64,000 nt of DNA from Owenia fusiformis (Eukaryota; Annelida; Polychaeta; Sabellida; Oweniidae). A model generated the notes under the pieces. That model was not told the origin of the DNA and did no database searches. It saw nothing but the letters and a program-made list of their open reading frames with translations. The DNA is taken from positions 13,745,754-13,809,753 of the forward strand of contig CAIIXF020000011.1 in assembly GCA_903813345.2 (NCBI GenBank). Direction: 5' to 3'. The position numbers were made by a program, and so were the translations under genes. Each line of letters begins with the position of its first letter. Within the stretch, counting starts at the first letter, position 1. Of this stretch, positions 10,994 through 22,699 are shown piece after piece.

Positions 10994-13900
10994 GTAAAGT
11001 ATTGAGTCGGGAGATTGATAGCATTAGTGATTCATTTGATATGCACCACATGTATGATAAATATATGAGTTTAAACGATATGATAGTCTAAATCATTAAT
11101 TTCGATATTCTTCGTGTATCTCTGAATATATGTCACTCTTTATTAATTATAGTAGCCCTGACCAACGTATGCCTCTCTATTTTTCTAATACGTTTTATCT
11201 ATCGTAACTAATATATTTTAGGAGAATCGGAAACATTCTTAACATATAACACATTTTGTTTACCCCATACTTATTTGTTTTGATTCAACTTTTTAAAAGT
11301 GACAAATTATGAGTTTAAACAAAGCAAGGGTTGGACAAAGAAACAAAAATAATTTATCTGATGTTTTAAAAAACATCATTGTTTAATCATATCCGATCAT
11401 ATAAGTACAGAAATTTGTACGCTAGTTATGTTTTCAGTTTTCCTTGAGCCATTCCATGACAAATTATTGAACATTAAAGGCAGAATCAGATCCATAGGGG
11501 GTGACAAAATTACAGGCAACATGTACGATTGACCTTCCAATCTATTCATTACAATGCCAAATACAATATCTCCGAAAAGATTCACGATATGTTATAAATT
11601 GGTTAAGTTATTAATGATTCAAAGTGCAAAAATGGATGAGAAATGTTTAAATTCTCCCAAATAATAAGAATGGTAACCATTCTTATAGAAAAATAATACA
11701 TTTTTGTAAAAATCTTTAGTTTTCCTGGAATAAAGTATGCACTTTTGTGATTTTTAGAAAATATACATGACAAGGAATGACATGAGCCAAAAATATTCTA
11801 AAATTGAAACAATTTTTTGTTTAGTCTGCTCGCTATATCTGATTCTCTCTTTAACTTTGTATGTTTAACAGGTTATTAGAAAATATTATAAAAATGGCAT
11901 TTCCAAAATAACGCTGTTTTGAAACTTTGGTATCAGACACTAAAGTAAAAAAGAAAAAGTTATTAGAAAGATATCGAGGCAAAACTGATTTGGTAAATGT
12001 TATGGCTACTATGATGGCAAGGGTATGTCACTTTACCTTTTATGTACATTCTACTGCTTTGAACAATAAATCAGCAGTAAGCATGTTTAAAGTAGATCAC
12101 TGACACTATCTCAAGTCAATTAGACTTTCTTTATGCATGTGTGTATGTGATGTATGTACAAAAATATTTAGCTGTACTCTAGTAGAACATAATATAATGC
12201 AGTTTGTTCAACTGAGAAAAATTAATTTTACTCTAAAACATTTATTCATTGGCTATTTCATTGGCTATTTCAAAATCTCATAAAATCGAGAGATTTGTAT
12301 CTTTACTTCCTGGATAACCTGTATATTAGTATGTGACTGATGTGTGTGCATGCATTGAAGTGAACAATGACTCACTTCTCAGATTTCACTTTGAAAGACG
12401 CATGGATTCATTCTTTACTTTTAGCATTTTGTGAACAGCAGTGCGAGCAGCATGATGGGGGATATTTCGCGTATCCTGGTGATTGTTGCCAATTCATTGT
12501 ATGTAGTAGGTTACCAGCCAGCAGGGGGAGAGGTAAGGATAAAATATTGCTGCTCTATAAATACCAGTTCTTGACTTGAATAAATATATATTTTAAAAAA
12601 AATACCAGTATATTACTGTTATTGACTCGTGCTGAGGCAAGAGCCATATCTCACTTGGGTTTAGTAGTAAGTGATAACGACAATGGACTGAGGTTTAAAC
12701 GTTAGTTTACTAGTAGAAAACCCGATGGGTTAATATTTATTGATGAAAATGAGCTAATTCCTCGAGCAAAAGTTTAACCCTAAGGTGTTAGTTTATAATA
12801 AAATTGCGTTAGAGAGGGTTTCAAACGACATATACGCAATTTTACAACAACACCATGAACACTGTGCATTGATTTTCGGCAACATGATTTCCTAAATACG
12901 ACAGAAATACGAGCAACCTCTTGATTTAGAATTGTGATACCCTGCGTGCAGAGTCTAGTAAAACTGAAGACGAAGCTCTCTTTTAAGAAGTGAAGTCAAA
13001 CGAATGCAAAGGGTAGAATTGTGAACAATTTACAGCATTAAAAAAACTCCGAACATTTAACTATTTTATTAATATCTTCGGAGAACGAGAATCAAATTGA
13101 CCTATCTTCCCTTTTTGATATGTTTGGATGTTTTCTAAGAGGTCCAGGTACTCAGACCTTCACAATTTAAAGATCTTAATCAGTTCAAAATGTTCGGATT
13201 TTTTCTACCTTTGCCGTTCGGTAAATTACAACCGCGTTAAAAGTAAGCATCCCTATTTATCAATACAATTCATTACAACACTGCAAACATCTCCTTCACA
13301 CGAGCCTTCATTTGTTTATTTTCTCCTTAAACCATTTTGGTTCTATTCTTTATTGTGACATTCTATTTCTACTTTTAAAATATTATGTATTTGTGATTGC
13401 ACAGACAAGTTCGCATCGATATTTTAAAATTAGCTTATATAATAGTATTTCGTTGAGAAATATACAATTGGTAAAAGTATCACACACGCATGTGCAATTT
13501 CCGTATGAGCTTTTAAAATTCATAAATAAATATTGACAAAATCAGTATTAGTATTTCACTCGGAAAATATCTACTCGATATTTACTCATGAATATAAATA
13601 TTTTTTTCAATATCATAGGATAATTGTTGTTACTAGGTAGAATCATCTCTAACGTGATGCGATGTATGTTTCCGCTTGTATGGAACTCTGCTTCAGCCAC
13701 TTGCGATTTAGAGAAACGCAATCCACTGTGTACATCAGAATGTCACTGTGAGTAAACACAGCTTTTAGTTTTATATCTGAAAATTCTTGAAGACCAGTCA
13801 CTTTTAAAATGTAAATGAATATGAAATTCGAAACATATCTCATGAAGTATTTTTTGGCTTGAAAAAATACAGAACCCTATAGGATTTTAAAGATTTTCCA

Positions 13901-16900
13901 CAACATTAATGGTTTGTTATAAGAACGAGATTTTCTTCATTTCGAAAGTTTAGAAATACTTACTCTCTTACAAAGTAACAAATAGGTAATAACTAAGAAA
14001 TTATAGAATTACTCGTCTTGCTGTAATTTAACATTCTATAATTTGCATTTCAGTTGGAATCGTTACTCCTACGACGTTCACGTTTCCCCCACTTGAAGAA
14101 AGTGAGCAATAGATTGCGATTAGTTGAATGGTCATACGAGGGTTGCTCTTGGACTTCTACAATCGTTTTTTTTATTTATAAGGCTTTCTCTCAGTCCAGT
14201 GCAAGGACAACTTCTAGTTACAGAATTTCTGGTTTCAGTTTCTCATTCAAGAGACACTGTCCTTTCTAATGGTAGAACCAAACATTTTGTGTTTGTGCAA
14301 ATTGTGTTCAAGTTTTACCCTTTTATTCTATAAGTGCAATGTCTTTCACGTTTTGCGTTATGAACAAAATCACGTTACCCATTTGCTTACGTTTGCGTAT
14401 TTGGGACTCCCATGCGTGCAACATTTGCTTAAAACCATTTTACTTTTTGATTATCAATTAGAATATATGATTCTACATTTTAGATGAGTGCATCAAAGGG
14501 GACCGTATCTACACGAAAAATGATAATAATTGCTTCTTTGTGAACAGGGTTCAAAGTTCAATTTGTTGTGGAAGTGAAGGTCGTTTTGATTTAGAGGAAT
14601 GCGGATGCATTGAACACCATAGTAAGCGCTCTCTTTATTAGCATTTTTGTATAACTTATCAAATCCATGCAAGTTTGAGGAAAAATACTAAATAGTAAAA
14701 ATAATAAATTCTAGTTTATATCTGATATTAAAGATATATTTTGTGGATTATGGTCAACATTTTTTGATTCAGGTCAAAATGTTTGGACTACGGACAAAAT
14801 GTTTAGATCAAGGTCAGAATATTTGAATTTGGATCAAATTGTTTATTACAGGACTACCGACATGCGACTGCATTTTCTGCTTGGCGTTTGAAAGGGGTGA
14901 AATCATTGACGTCATCAACACTCTGTATTTAAACATTACCGGAGTCCACATCGAGGAATTCCCTTTGTCGGCCGATCGACACAAAGGCTGTTTCAGTGGT
15001 ATCGGGAGCTCCATCAAAATACCCCACTTCAATAACATGATATACGGCCCCATATTTTCCATTGCTTTCTTCTTCGAAATTCCCGAAAGATTCGAAGACA
15101 GCCAGGGTGTTGTAAATATCCCTAAACAAGGACTAGTCAGTAATGGATGTTGCGGAGGCAATGGTACAATAGAATTTTGGATTGAGGGCCAGAAAGGATA
15201 TTTAAATCTGATTACTGAGAAGGCTGAGCTGAGGAACTACCAATTCGATCCCTATGTAAGTAGTGTTAGATAAAAATGAAACAGAAAATATTTCAGGTTC
15301 AATTCCAAAATGTTTCCTTTAATTGTCACGAATGGTGACATATTGTTATACATGTAATCACCAACTTTTTGGACGGTGTTTTACGTCTGTAGCAAATGGC
15401 ATGTGAAGACGTTTTGCATGTTAATGCCCGCAGTTCTGATTTTTAAAAATAATTATAACTTATATGATATGTGATGACCTTGACATTTGGCTGGCGAATA
15501 ATTGTCCAGATTCAGTAAAACTTTGTTGTCGTAAAATAGAGCGAATACGATAGTCTCGCTACAAGACATTGCTCACAAGTATGAAGTCAAGTAGAGGGGG
15601 GGGTAGAGAGGCTTGTAGGTAGACTACGAATACGACAAAATAAAGCATATACCTGATTCTGAAAATACAGCTTTTCTTGTGCCAATGTTATAAGTGTTTT
15701 TGTTAATAGGAGGATCCTTTAGTTCCTGGGCAATTGATTGACATCACAATGGTCTACTGTGACCCTGTACTGAAAATACAATATCTTGGTGAGCCCCACG
15801 ATCCCATCACGATGGGAGGTAAGTTACTAATTTGGAATGATATAACACTTTTAGCCTAGAATGTAATAAGTAATTGGGGGAGGGGGGTTAAGAGGTTGTC
15901 TAGGAAGAATCCTACTTGCCAGTCACGTGACTACAGGGTGACCCAAAAAAGAACCCTCTAAAAGTATGATAATTTCTTAAATACTCATCCTATCAACCCA
16001 ATTTGTATGTGCATAAACTAGAATCTATGGATGATAATATGATGTTAAGGGTGTTTCACAACAATGATTATTTGTGATATCATGGATGATCTTAGAATAT
16101 GTCCAATTTTCGGAAAATCTACATTGAGACAAAACCATATCTTGAGCTCTAATATGAGAAATTCAGAAGGAAATTCCAAAGAAGTCGTCAAATGAAAGTC
16201 TCATTAAATATTTTAATTGAAAAATGAAGAATAGGTAATGGTAATGAGCAAGAACACCTCAAATGCTGTACGAAATTCCATTGGATGAATTCTCAAGAAA
16301 TCGTTAAGACAGCAGAATGATCAATTAAGAGCATTGCATAACATTTAATTTCAAAATCGAATATTTAATAATGAGTTGGAAGAGGAAGAAAGGAGAATTG
16401 TGAAACACCTGAATGGAAAAAATGATCAGCTTATATACACTTATATAGGGAGGTTTTTTAGAATGGGAAAGTAAATTAATGTGATGGGTTTAAACAAACG
16501 ATGTGTAACCTTTAGGTTGACACGAAAATCTTACATTTTGTTTTCTTTCAAAAGTGGGCACATTTTTTAATTGACAAGAAAAATATTGAATGTTATGTAA
16601 CAAATTTGATCTCACATTATCATCCATAGATTGTAGTTTCTGAACATAAAAATGAAGCTGATAACATAAGTATTATAGAAATTATTTCATTTTTGGAGAG
16701 TTCTGTTTTTTGGGTCACCCTGTATTTATCAAATGATCGTATATTTTAGGTGACATCATTCCTACTAATTGCCCACTAACAGTTGGAAATCTGAATGACG
16801 TTGCGGGAACTGAATTTCCAGGTTGCGTTGAAAATGTGAGTATTTATTTTCCCATGCTAAGTTATGGTCTAATACACGCCTTTTATTCGCCAAACCAATC

Positions 16901-17267
16901 CGTATCAAGGCCTTAATTAAATAAAAAAGAACTGGATCTTTGAGCTATATCAGTTGAACAATTTATCCACGAATATGATGCTAAAATAACCCTGTCACAT
17001 TTTTTTGGGGAATTTGGAATTCGTCCACTACACCATAACAAAATGAAGCATGCATCCATTTCATATAAATCAACCTATTTTCTTATAAACCTCGGCCTTC
17101 AGACTTGGTTTAGGCAAGCAATAATTTCACAAACAATGCATTGAGTCCCATTCCTAAATACATTTGTATTTCCATTGCAGGTGATCGCTTGCAGAGATTG
17201 TTGGTCCGATCCTCAGGTGTTTGCTCTGCAACAATATGACAAACTAGTTGTTCTTTGCGAACCATAA
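10958..17267 (+). CDS. Secreted chitin-binding / LamG-like protein (shell-matrix type), partial at 5' end
   Basis: Seven exons join in phase through GT-AG introns: 10958-10993, 12425-12532, 14054-14101, 14484-14621, 14852-15255, 15710-15818 and 16750-16835, followed by the terminal exon 17181-17267 (eight in all). In order they encode a short lead-in, a first Cys-rich chitin-binding (peritrophin-A-like) module, a Thr/Pro linker, a second Cys-rich module, a LamG/concanavalin-like module with GCCGGNGTIEFWIEG, and a Cys-rich tail ending LCEP. This domain order resembles the chitin-binding plus LamG part of molluscan Pif/BMSP-type shell matrix proteins, which act outside the cell on chitin and mineral. 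A signal peptide and any VWA domain were not found and would lie further 5'. Homology is recognised by eye only. A LamG-containing extracellular protein unrelated to shell remains possible. Confidence 0.68.
12425..12532 (+). CDS. Chitin-binding/LamG gene, exon with first Cys-rich module
   Basis: The acceptor follows a pyrimidine tract (ttctttacttttag) and the donor is GTAAGG. The frame gives FCEQQCEQHDGGYFAYPGDC followed by CQFIVC, with the Cys-aromatic spacing (Y, F, C..F..C) of a peritrophin-A/CBM14 module. The usual last cysteines of the fold are not seen before the linker. Confidence 0.68.
14054..14101 (+). CDS. Chitin-binding/LamG gene, Thr/Pro linker exon
   Basis: The 48-nt exon lies between 'atttgcatttcag' and the donor GTGAGC. 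It reads VGIVTPTTFTFPPLEE in the phase required by both neighbours, a typical flexible linker. Confidence 0.58.
14484..14621 (+). CDS. Chitin-binding/LamG gene, exon with second Cys-rich module
   Basis: It is bounded by 'ctacattttag' and GTAAGC. The frame gives ECIKGDRIYTKNDNNCFFVN, then SICCGSEGRFDLEECGC. The order Cys, aromatic, N-N-C-F-F, C-C, then F-D...C again fits a chitin-binding-like module. Confidence 0.68.
14852..15255 (+). CDS. Chitin-binding/LamG gene, main LamG-like exon
   Basis: This 404-nt exon has an acceptor at 'gtttattacag' and a donor GTAAGT. It begins LPTCDCIFCLAFERG. It has alternating hydrophobic strand-like segments (ITGVHIEEFPL, FSIAFFFEIPE) and the motif NGCCGGNGTIEFWIEG, as in laminin-G/concanavalin-like folds. 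One N-glycosylation site is at NIT. Confidence 0.75.
15710..15818 (+). CDS. Chitin-binding/LamG gene, LamG continuation exon
   Basis: Bounded by 'tttgttaatag' and GTAAGT. It reads EDPLVPGQLIDITMVYCDPV and then LKIQYLGEP. The 'L-I-D-I-T-M-V-Y' and 'L-K-I-Q-Y' pattern suits the last strands of a LamG fold. The following intron carries the MITE at 15934-16722. Confidence 0.68.
15934..16722. mobile_element. 789-bp MITE in an intron, TA-flanked, CAGGGTGACCC ends
   Basis: Both ends read CAGGGTGACCCAAAAAA inward and are flanked by TA, as in Tc1/mariner-type insertions. Similarity between arms continues for about 115 bp, including 'aatctatggatgataat' in each arm. No transposase frame is present. It sits in the intron between 15818 and 16750. 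Confidence 0.88.
16750..16835 (+). CDS. Chitin-binding/LamG gene, penultimate exon
   Basis: Bounded by 'gtatattttag' and GTGAGT, it reads TNCPLTVGNLND and FPGCVEN. The 'C-P-L-T-V-G' and 'F-x-G-C' pattern is characteristic of the end of LamG-type modules. Confidence 0.68.
17181..17267 (+). CDS. Chitin-binding/LamG gene, terminal exon
   Basis: The acceptor is 'tttccattgcag'. The frame reads VIACRDCWSDPQVFALQQYD and ends LCEP followed by TAA at 17265-17267. An AATAAA follows at 17287 and another at 18193. Confidence 0.7.
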   Translation: MIACRDCWSDPQVFALQQYDKLVVLCEP

Positions 17268-17286
17268 CCATTTTGGGATTTTACAG

Positions 17287-17292
17287 AATAAA
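17287..17292 (+). promoter_or_regulatory. Poly(A) signal AATAAA, proximal
   Basis: A canonical hexamer 20 nt after the stop of the chitin-binding/LamG gene. Very close to the stop, so the distal signal at 18193 may be used instead. Confidence 0.45.
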
Positions 17293-17495
17293 ATAGCCTT
17301 ACATAGATATACCGAGGACCATACCCATTAATTGATATTTTAGCTATAGCTATAGGATCAATCATATCAGAATCCATTTTACGGAATTAAGCTCGAAGAA
17401 GACCACACCAATAAATGAATATTTCACTAAAAAGCAAACCCCCTCATGTGATAACACGCATAGATTGAAAGCTAACTGAATATAAGCCATGCAAA

Positions 17496-18060
17496 TTAGC
17501 CATACACATTGATGGATTTTTGACCAAATAGAAAAGCCCACATAGCTAAAGTATCATTACCAAAGATGGATAGTTTATTAAATAGAGAAGCCTGCATAGC
17601 TAAAGTATCGTAACCATAGATGGATATTTTACCAAATAGAAAAGCCCACATGGCTAAAGTATCATTACCAAAGATGGATAGTTTATTAAATAGAGAAGCC
17701 TGCATAGCTAAAGTATCGTAACCATAGATGGATATTTTACCAAATAGAAAAGCCCACATAGCTAAAGTATCATTACCAAAGATGGATACATACCTAAAGC
17801 ATCATAACCGTAGATGGATATAAATTAACAAATACAATAGCCCACATAGTTCAATTGTAACCACAAGTCATGCTGTTAAACCAGTGTATTCCTTCAGCCA
17901 TATGAATTACCTTGGATGGATGTATCAAGATGACCACAGATGGAAATTACCAAATAGAAAATCCTACATAGCTTATAAAATTATCATAACCAACCACAGA
18001 TGGATAATTTATCAAATAGAAAATATACGCATAGCTATAGAATCATAACCATAGACCACA
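17496..18060 (+). repeat. 54-bp minisatellite with a 108-bp higher-order unit
   Basis: Two alternating 54-bp variants, one with 'aaaagcccacatagctaaag' and one with 'agaagcctgcatagctaaag', make a 108-bp period from 17510 to about 17800. Weaker copies follow to about 18060. The 87-codon minus-strand frame here is a product of the period being divisible by three. The array could lie in the 3' UTR of the gene ending at 17267. Confidence 0.85.
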
Positions 18061-18192
18061 TACTATTACATGCATACCATGGTGGATACTGGATACACAG
18101 GCACCGGCGGACGATATATTGGACGTTTCTTTTATATGCGGATACTGGACCCTAAAATGAACACTATAACCTAACATTGTGTCTTAATTGTA

Positions 18193-18198
18193 AATAAA
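18193..18198 (+). promoter_or_regulatory. Poly(A) signal AATAAA, distal
   Basis: The context 'gtaaataaagtgtggtt' with T/G-rich DNA after it suits a functional site. If used for the gene ending at 17267, the 54-bp repeats would be transcribed in its 3' UTR. Confidence 0.4.
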
Positions 18199-18239
18199 GT
18201 GTGGTTAACGTAATACCTGTCAATGTTATTTTCTGATTC

Positions 18240-19130
18240 ATCAAAATGTCCACTTTTGATTTCATCTAATAACAAAGATGCGAGTAGGAAGTTACCAATT
18301 TCACCACCAGGTGGCTCGTTCGGGTCAGATAACATGGCGGGTATAGTAGAAAGTTCCCTTTAACTTAAATCATATCTGTTTTAGTGGTTCAATTTTCATA
18401 TTACTCTTATGTATCTAATAGTTATGAAAATTAAAATATGTCCAATAAAGGAAAATGTTATCTGTCCAATACAAGAAAAGATATCTCACTTTTTGTGATT
18501 TTGTAACATGGGGTCTATGGGGAATCAACCCGAACTAGAAGTCACACTTTCAAAACAAATTTAATTTTCAAAGTTGATAAACTATTTTCGAAACCATATT
18601 TCTAGAAGTACTTTTACACGTAGATTTCAAATATGACATCAGTTTGACTGAATTTTGAATATTTAATGACGTAAATCAAGATTATTTCTACTCGCACCTA
18701 GTCTATTCTCTCAATACGTATCATATCATCATCTTCAATTTTACACTTGGGATATGCAAATATCGTATCTAGTTCTTTAAAAGCACCGCATCTATAATAG
18801 GTTATACAATATACAAGTCTATGTTTTTATTAGATATGATACATTTCGTTTATTACAAATACAATATGCAGCGAATACAGACAATCTATGATATATATTG
18901 CAATTTCACAAATATGAATATACTAACATTGGCAGAATGATAAATTTGTTTCTATAAAAGTCCTCAATGCAAAATCAATAAATAATGAAATAAATATTCT
19001 ACTTTTAATATATCATAAAATGAATGGAAAATTATATAGTCGCCAAATCAACCATGGGAAAAACATAAGCGAGTTTTATTTTTACAAATTATCAAAATCC
19101 ATATTCAATTTGATCACAATTATGATACAA
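18240..19130. other. AT-rich intergenic DNA
   Basis: No open frame, splice signal or repeat structure was recognised between the 17267 gene and the small MITE at 19148. Confidence 0.4.
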
Positions 19131-19147
19131 TACCAGGCACCTTTATT

Positions 19148-19444
19148 ACACGGTGACTATCCAGGACCCATATATCGCGAGCAAGTTCCTGCTGACATCG
19201 CCAGCAATGAGCTCATGTTCGAAGCAGGGCCTTGAGAGATATGATAAAATAGAGTTATAGTTGAAGAACGTCGTTGCCCTGCAATTGAAATGGCCATTGT
19301 ACTATGGTATAAAGTTGTACTGAGTTTCACTTACTAAAGTTTCATGGGACATTCTATATTTCAATATTTCCTATCTCTCAAGGCCCCGCTTCTAACATGA
19401 GCTCATTGTTCGCGATGTCAGCGGGGCCTGGATAGACCCCGTGT
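19148..19444. mobile_element. ~300-bp imperfect foldback MITE
   Basis: Arms of about 100 bp pair. Each contains 'ctatccagg', 'gctgacatcgc', 'caatgagctcatgtt' and 'gggccttgagagata' in inverted order. The outer ends read ACACGG. It lies between the convergent 3' ends of the chitin-binding and BTB genes. Confidence 0.75.
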
Positions 19445-19863
19445 TTATTACCCGAAACACTTTGTATTGTAGCCTTGCCCAAGTTGGTCTCTTTTACGTA
19501 TTGCATTGCGTATGGATTCAGGAGGAGGGGATTTTCCAATTTACTGTTGTCCGTTAAAGGCTTGAAGGACCATATAAGGAGCGCTCATGCATAATTGATC
19601 GGTTGCAAAGGAATGAATTTCTTTCTGAGTGAATCATGTATGAATCCGGATAACACTATTGTTCTTGCATCAAACCTCTGTCCCGTCCACACGTTGCACA
19701 CTTTATATACTATATCAGCTATGAAGACACATGTATGCTGTCCTAATAATGTATAAATAGACAATATGATTCAATTTAAGCATATAAAAAGAAGACATGT
19801 TCAATCAATTTAATTACACACTATGGATTATTAGTATTTCCTACAAATAAGAAGTCTCAATTT

Positions 19864-20874
19864 CTATATCCATATTATGAACTTCTTGTCTCTTTTCTGG
19901 TATTGTTTACCAGTGAAATCTTTCTCGGCTTCTTTGACGCTTGAGAAACATTTGTAATTGATTGCGTCTTGCACCATAGCTTTCAAACCAGGGTCGGTCG
20001 TGGTGTACTTGTTAAGCTTGAATGCCTTATAGAGCACTCCCCTGCTAAGGAGAGGGTAACGGATATAAGATAAGACATCAACGGCAACGGAGTCCCTGTC
20101 TTTAGAGTTGGTAACCCAGCGATATGCAGCCTCATACAAAGCGTCTTCGCCATCGTAGGCATAACAACCGTCACCTTTGAGCACCTTGATGACCAGATCT
20201 TTTGATAGGCTCAGCCAAAGATCGGTCTCTTTAACGAGATTCTCGAATCTCGCCTGCATGTTACTCTCGGCAAGTTTTCGGATGGTTTCATCTTGGGATC
20301 TATTGTGAATCTGGTGAATGGCGTCTAAGGAGAACAGGAAATTACCATTATCTGGTTTTAAATTGTTTTTCATCATATCAAAACACAGGAAAAGTAGTTC
20401 TGGTACTATGTAAAAGTCGGCTAGTTGGTAAAGCGGCCATATGTAAGAGCGATGCAACCAGACCGTCCCACTATACAGGAAGTACAAAAATCGGTAAAAT
20501 ACATCGGCTTGATTGGCGGCAATGTCTACCGTGAACTCAGTAGATTTGCTCTCCTTCCATTTTCCCTCTACTGTTAACATTTTTGCAAATGTATCACTCC
20601 GAGCGCTTAGGACAAATTTATGAGCATGGAAGCGTTGGCATGTGCCATCCGGAAGTGGAATTTTAAGTTGGACATCGCTTAATTTTTCATTATTGTAAAA
20701 TTCAGCGAATGAGAATAACTTCTGGAATTTGTTGGAAGTTTTTTCGTCCAATGGTTTTAAAGCGTCTGGTGGTGATATATAACTCGGTGTGGCACTTCTG
20801 GTCCGAGGACTACTATGTGCATGCGTCTTTTGTGACTTGCTCATTTTCTCCTCTCGTTTGATTTCCACTGACAT
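19864..20874 (-). CDS. BTB/POZ-BACK domain protein
   Basis: A 336-residue protein if it begins at the ATG at 20874. An ATG at 20844 has a better Kozak context and would remove ten residues. After a basic, Ser-rich lead (to about residue 45), a BTB domain spans about 57-165, with SDVQLKI, FHAHKFVLSARSDTFAKML and FLYFLYSGTVWL. A BACK-like helical region follows to about 290, with EAAYRWV and IRYPLL. There are no Kelch repeats. Such proteins often act as dimerising substrate adaptors for Cullin-3 ligases; that role is inferred from the family. A splice acceptor lies just upstream at 20903, so the coding region is one exon after an untranslated first exon. Confidence 0.88.
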   Translation of the reverse strand: MSVEIKREEKMSKSQKTHAHSSPRTRSATPSYISPPDALKPLDEKTSNKFQKLFSFAEFYNNEKLSDVQLKIPLPDGTCQRFHAHKFVLSARSDTFAKMLTVEGKWKESKSTEFTVDIAANQADVFYRFLYFLYSGTVWLHRSYIWPLYQLADFYIVPELLFLCFDMMKNNLKPDNGNFLFSLDAIHQIHNRSQDETIRKLAESNMQARFENLVKETDLWLSLSKDLVIKVLKGDGCYAYDGEDALYEAAYRWVTNSKDRDSVAVDVLSYIRYPLLSRGVLYKAFKLNKYTTTDPGLKAMVQDAINYKCFSSVKEAEKDFTGKQYQKRDKKFIIWI

Positions 20875-21342
20875 TAAAAGTGTGTAGACCCTTTGACTCA
20901 AACTGAAACAATAAAATGAATCAATTTATGTAGGATACTTTGATATCCAGTATCAACAAAAATGCTGTCCAGAGGAGACGTAACCTCCCATGGTTCCCTT
21001 CTAAATCATATGAACGAACTAATTAAAGATGCATGTTAGTACAGTCGTCAAAGTCATGACGTATAAAAATGCGTAAAATATTTGTGGGTGTAAAATCGAC
21101 AAACCATGAATTTATTTTATTTGGTGTCGTTCGATAATTAGATACTTGAATATCTATTTCTCAATGCCTGATCAAACATGGCGATTAAAACTACTACTGA
21201 ATGGCAAATAATGATTAAAAAACTAAATAGTACTACAACGAGTAAATGTTTGATCATCACGATGGGCTACTTTATCTATCTGATAATATAAATATATAGT
21301 ATGAGGTCGCTTAGAGTGCCAAATTGCATTGAATATACTATA

Positions 21343-21973
21343 CAGGGTGGGCTTCAAATATTTTCACATTTTTCATTTTAATCTCATTTTCTTATTTTTA
21401 AAAAAATAATAATGTATCTGTATTAATATGTATAGACAGGTAGCTGAGACATTTCTAGACAAGTTAGTTATAAAATATTTGGTGTGTTTTTAGCCGTTTT
21501 GTATTTTAAGTAAATGTTCAATATATCCTTCTCGTTCCTGCACGACCAGTTTTAGTCTATGGCGCCATTTATTTATCAATTTTGTGATAATCTTTCCCAA
21601 TATAAAGTTATTCTTTCGATCTCAATGTAATGGACTGTTATGTGTGGGAGAACTAGAAAACCATGTACATAGTGTTCCAAACCATTCCGTTAAGAACACC
21701 CACAAAGAATAGCTTCATGTTGGGAAAGATTATCACAACAATCAATTGACGCGGTGATAAATAAACAGCGTCATAGTCATAGTCTAAAACTGGCCCTGCT
21801 GGAACGAGAAGGACATATTAAACATTTACTTTGAAAACAAAGCAACCAAAGAAATATAATTAACTTGTCAGGAAATTTCTCAGCTATATACATATTAATT
21901 TTTTAAAGGATTGCATCAAAAATAAGAAACTGAGATTGAAATGAAAAGGGTGGATCTTTTTTGGCCCACCCTG
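21343..21973. mobile_element. 631-bp foldback MITE, TA-flanked, CAGGGTGGGC ends
   Basis: The ends read CAGGGTGGGC and are flanked by TA. Nearly the whole element is a palindrome about 21660: 'ttctcgttcctgc' pairs with 'gctggaacgagaa', and 'gtgataatctttccca' with its complement near 21725. No open frame. It lies in the putative first intron of the BTB gene. Confidence 0.88.
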
Positions 21974-22535
21974 TACATTGTCGGATCAACAGTCTCTTCT
22001 GTCCCTTGCATTAGAAACAAGCTTTAGATAAAGAGAGATTCAGCTAAATCAGAATGTGGGACATATGTACGCATGTATTTCGAGGTTCTCATTACGACAA
22101 CGATAAAAACGCATAAGACTGACTGTATAACAATACATTAATTTCGAGATTGAATTTGCATGACTATCGTATGCAATACAATTCCCCATGGCAATAATTC
22201 ACCATTCTCCTCGTACGTGCACCTCATCACATACACTGCTTGATTAAATCTAATCAAGCCTCATTTGATGTAACTCAATTGTCCCACTCTTTGTATTTAC
22301 TCACTTGAACCCGTTCCTCATTTTTCCAAAATGAACCAAAATAATGTATTATAGTCACAGTAACCGCTAATTGGTAATAGCTGTTCTTTGAACGTATTCA
22401 AGCGAAACGTGGAAATTGCTCATGGTTGATTGCGATGATAGCTAATAAATATTTCAAGAATCAGATGAATTTTTCTCACAACTAGAGGATCGTCCCCAAA
22501 AATCAATTAATAAGGGAAACATCGGTTACACGTAC

Positions 22536-22690
22536 CTTTAATCTTCTTGAAGACTGGGGCGAGAATTCCTGTTCCTTAGAAAGTGTATGTGCAGGCGTGG
22601 TCCTGAAACCTCCAGTCAGTACCCACGTGTTGGCCAGGTATTCCACTTACTATCGCACATTTACACAAATCTGTAACCAATATCAGTATT
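22536..22690 (-). other. Probable 5' UTR exon of the BTB gene
   Basis: On the minus strand a good donor (TAAAG followed by GTACGT) ends at 22536. Joining it to the acceptor at 20903 puts a TAA in frame just before the BTB start codon, consistent with untranslated sequence. The local base composition is less AT-rich than its surroundings. The upstream limit is not known. The intron holds the MITE at 21343-21973. Confidence 0.35.
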
Positions 22691-22699
22691 TCACAGTAC

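Noticed and set aside
14814-15161. Minus-strand frames opposite the LamG exon
   Set aside because: They are shadows of the plus-strand exon, which has matching splice phases and domain motifs.
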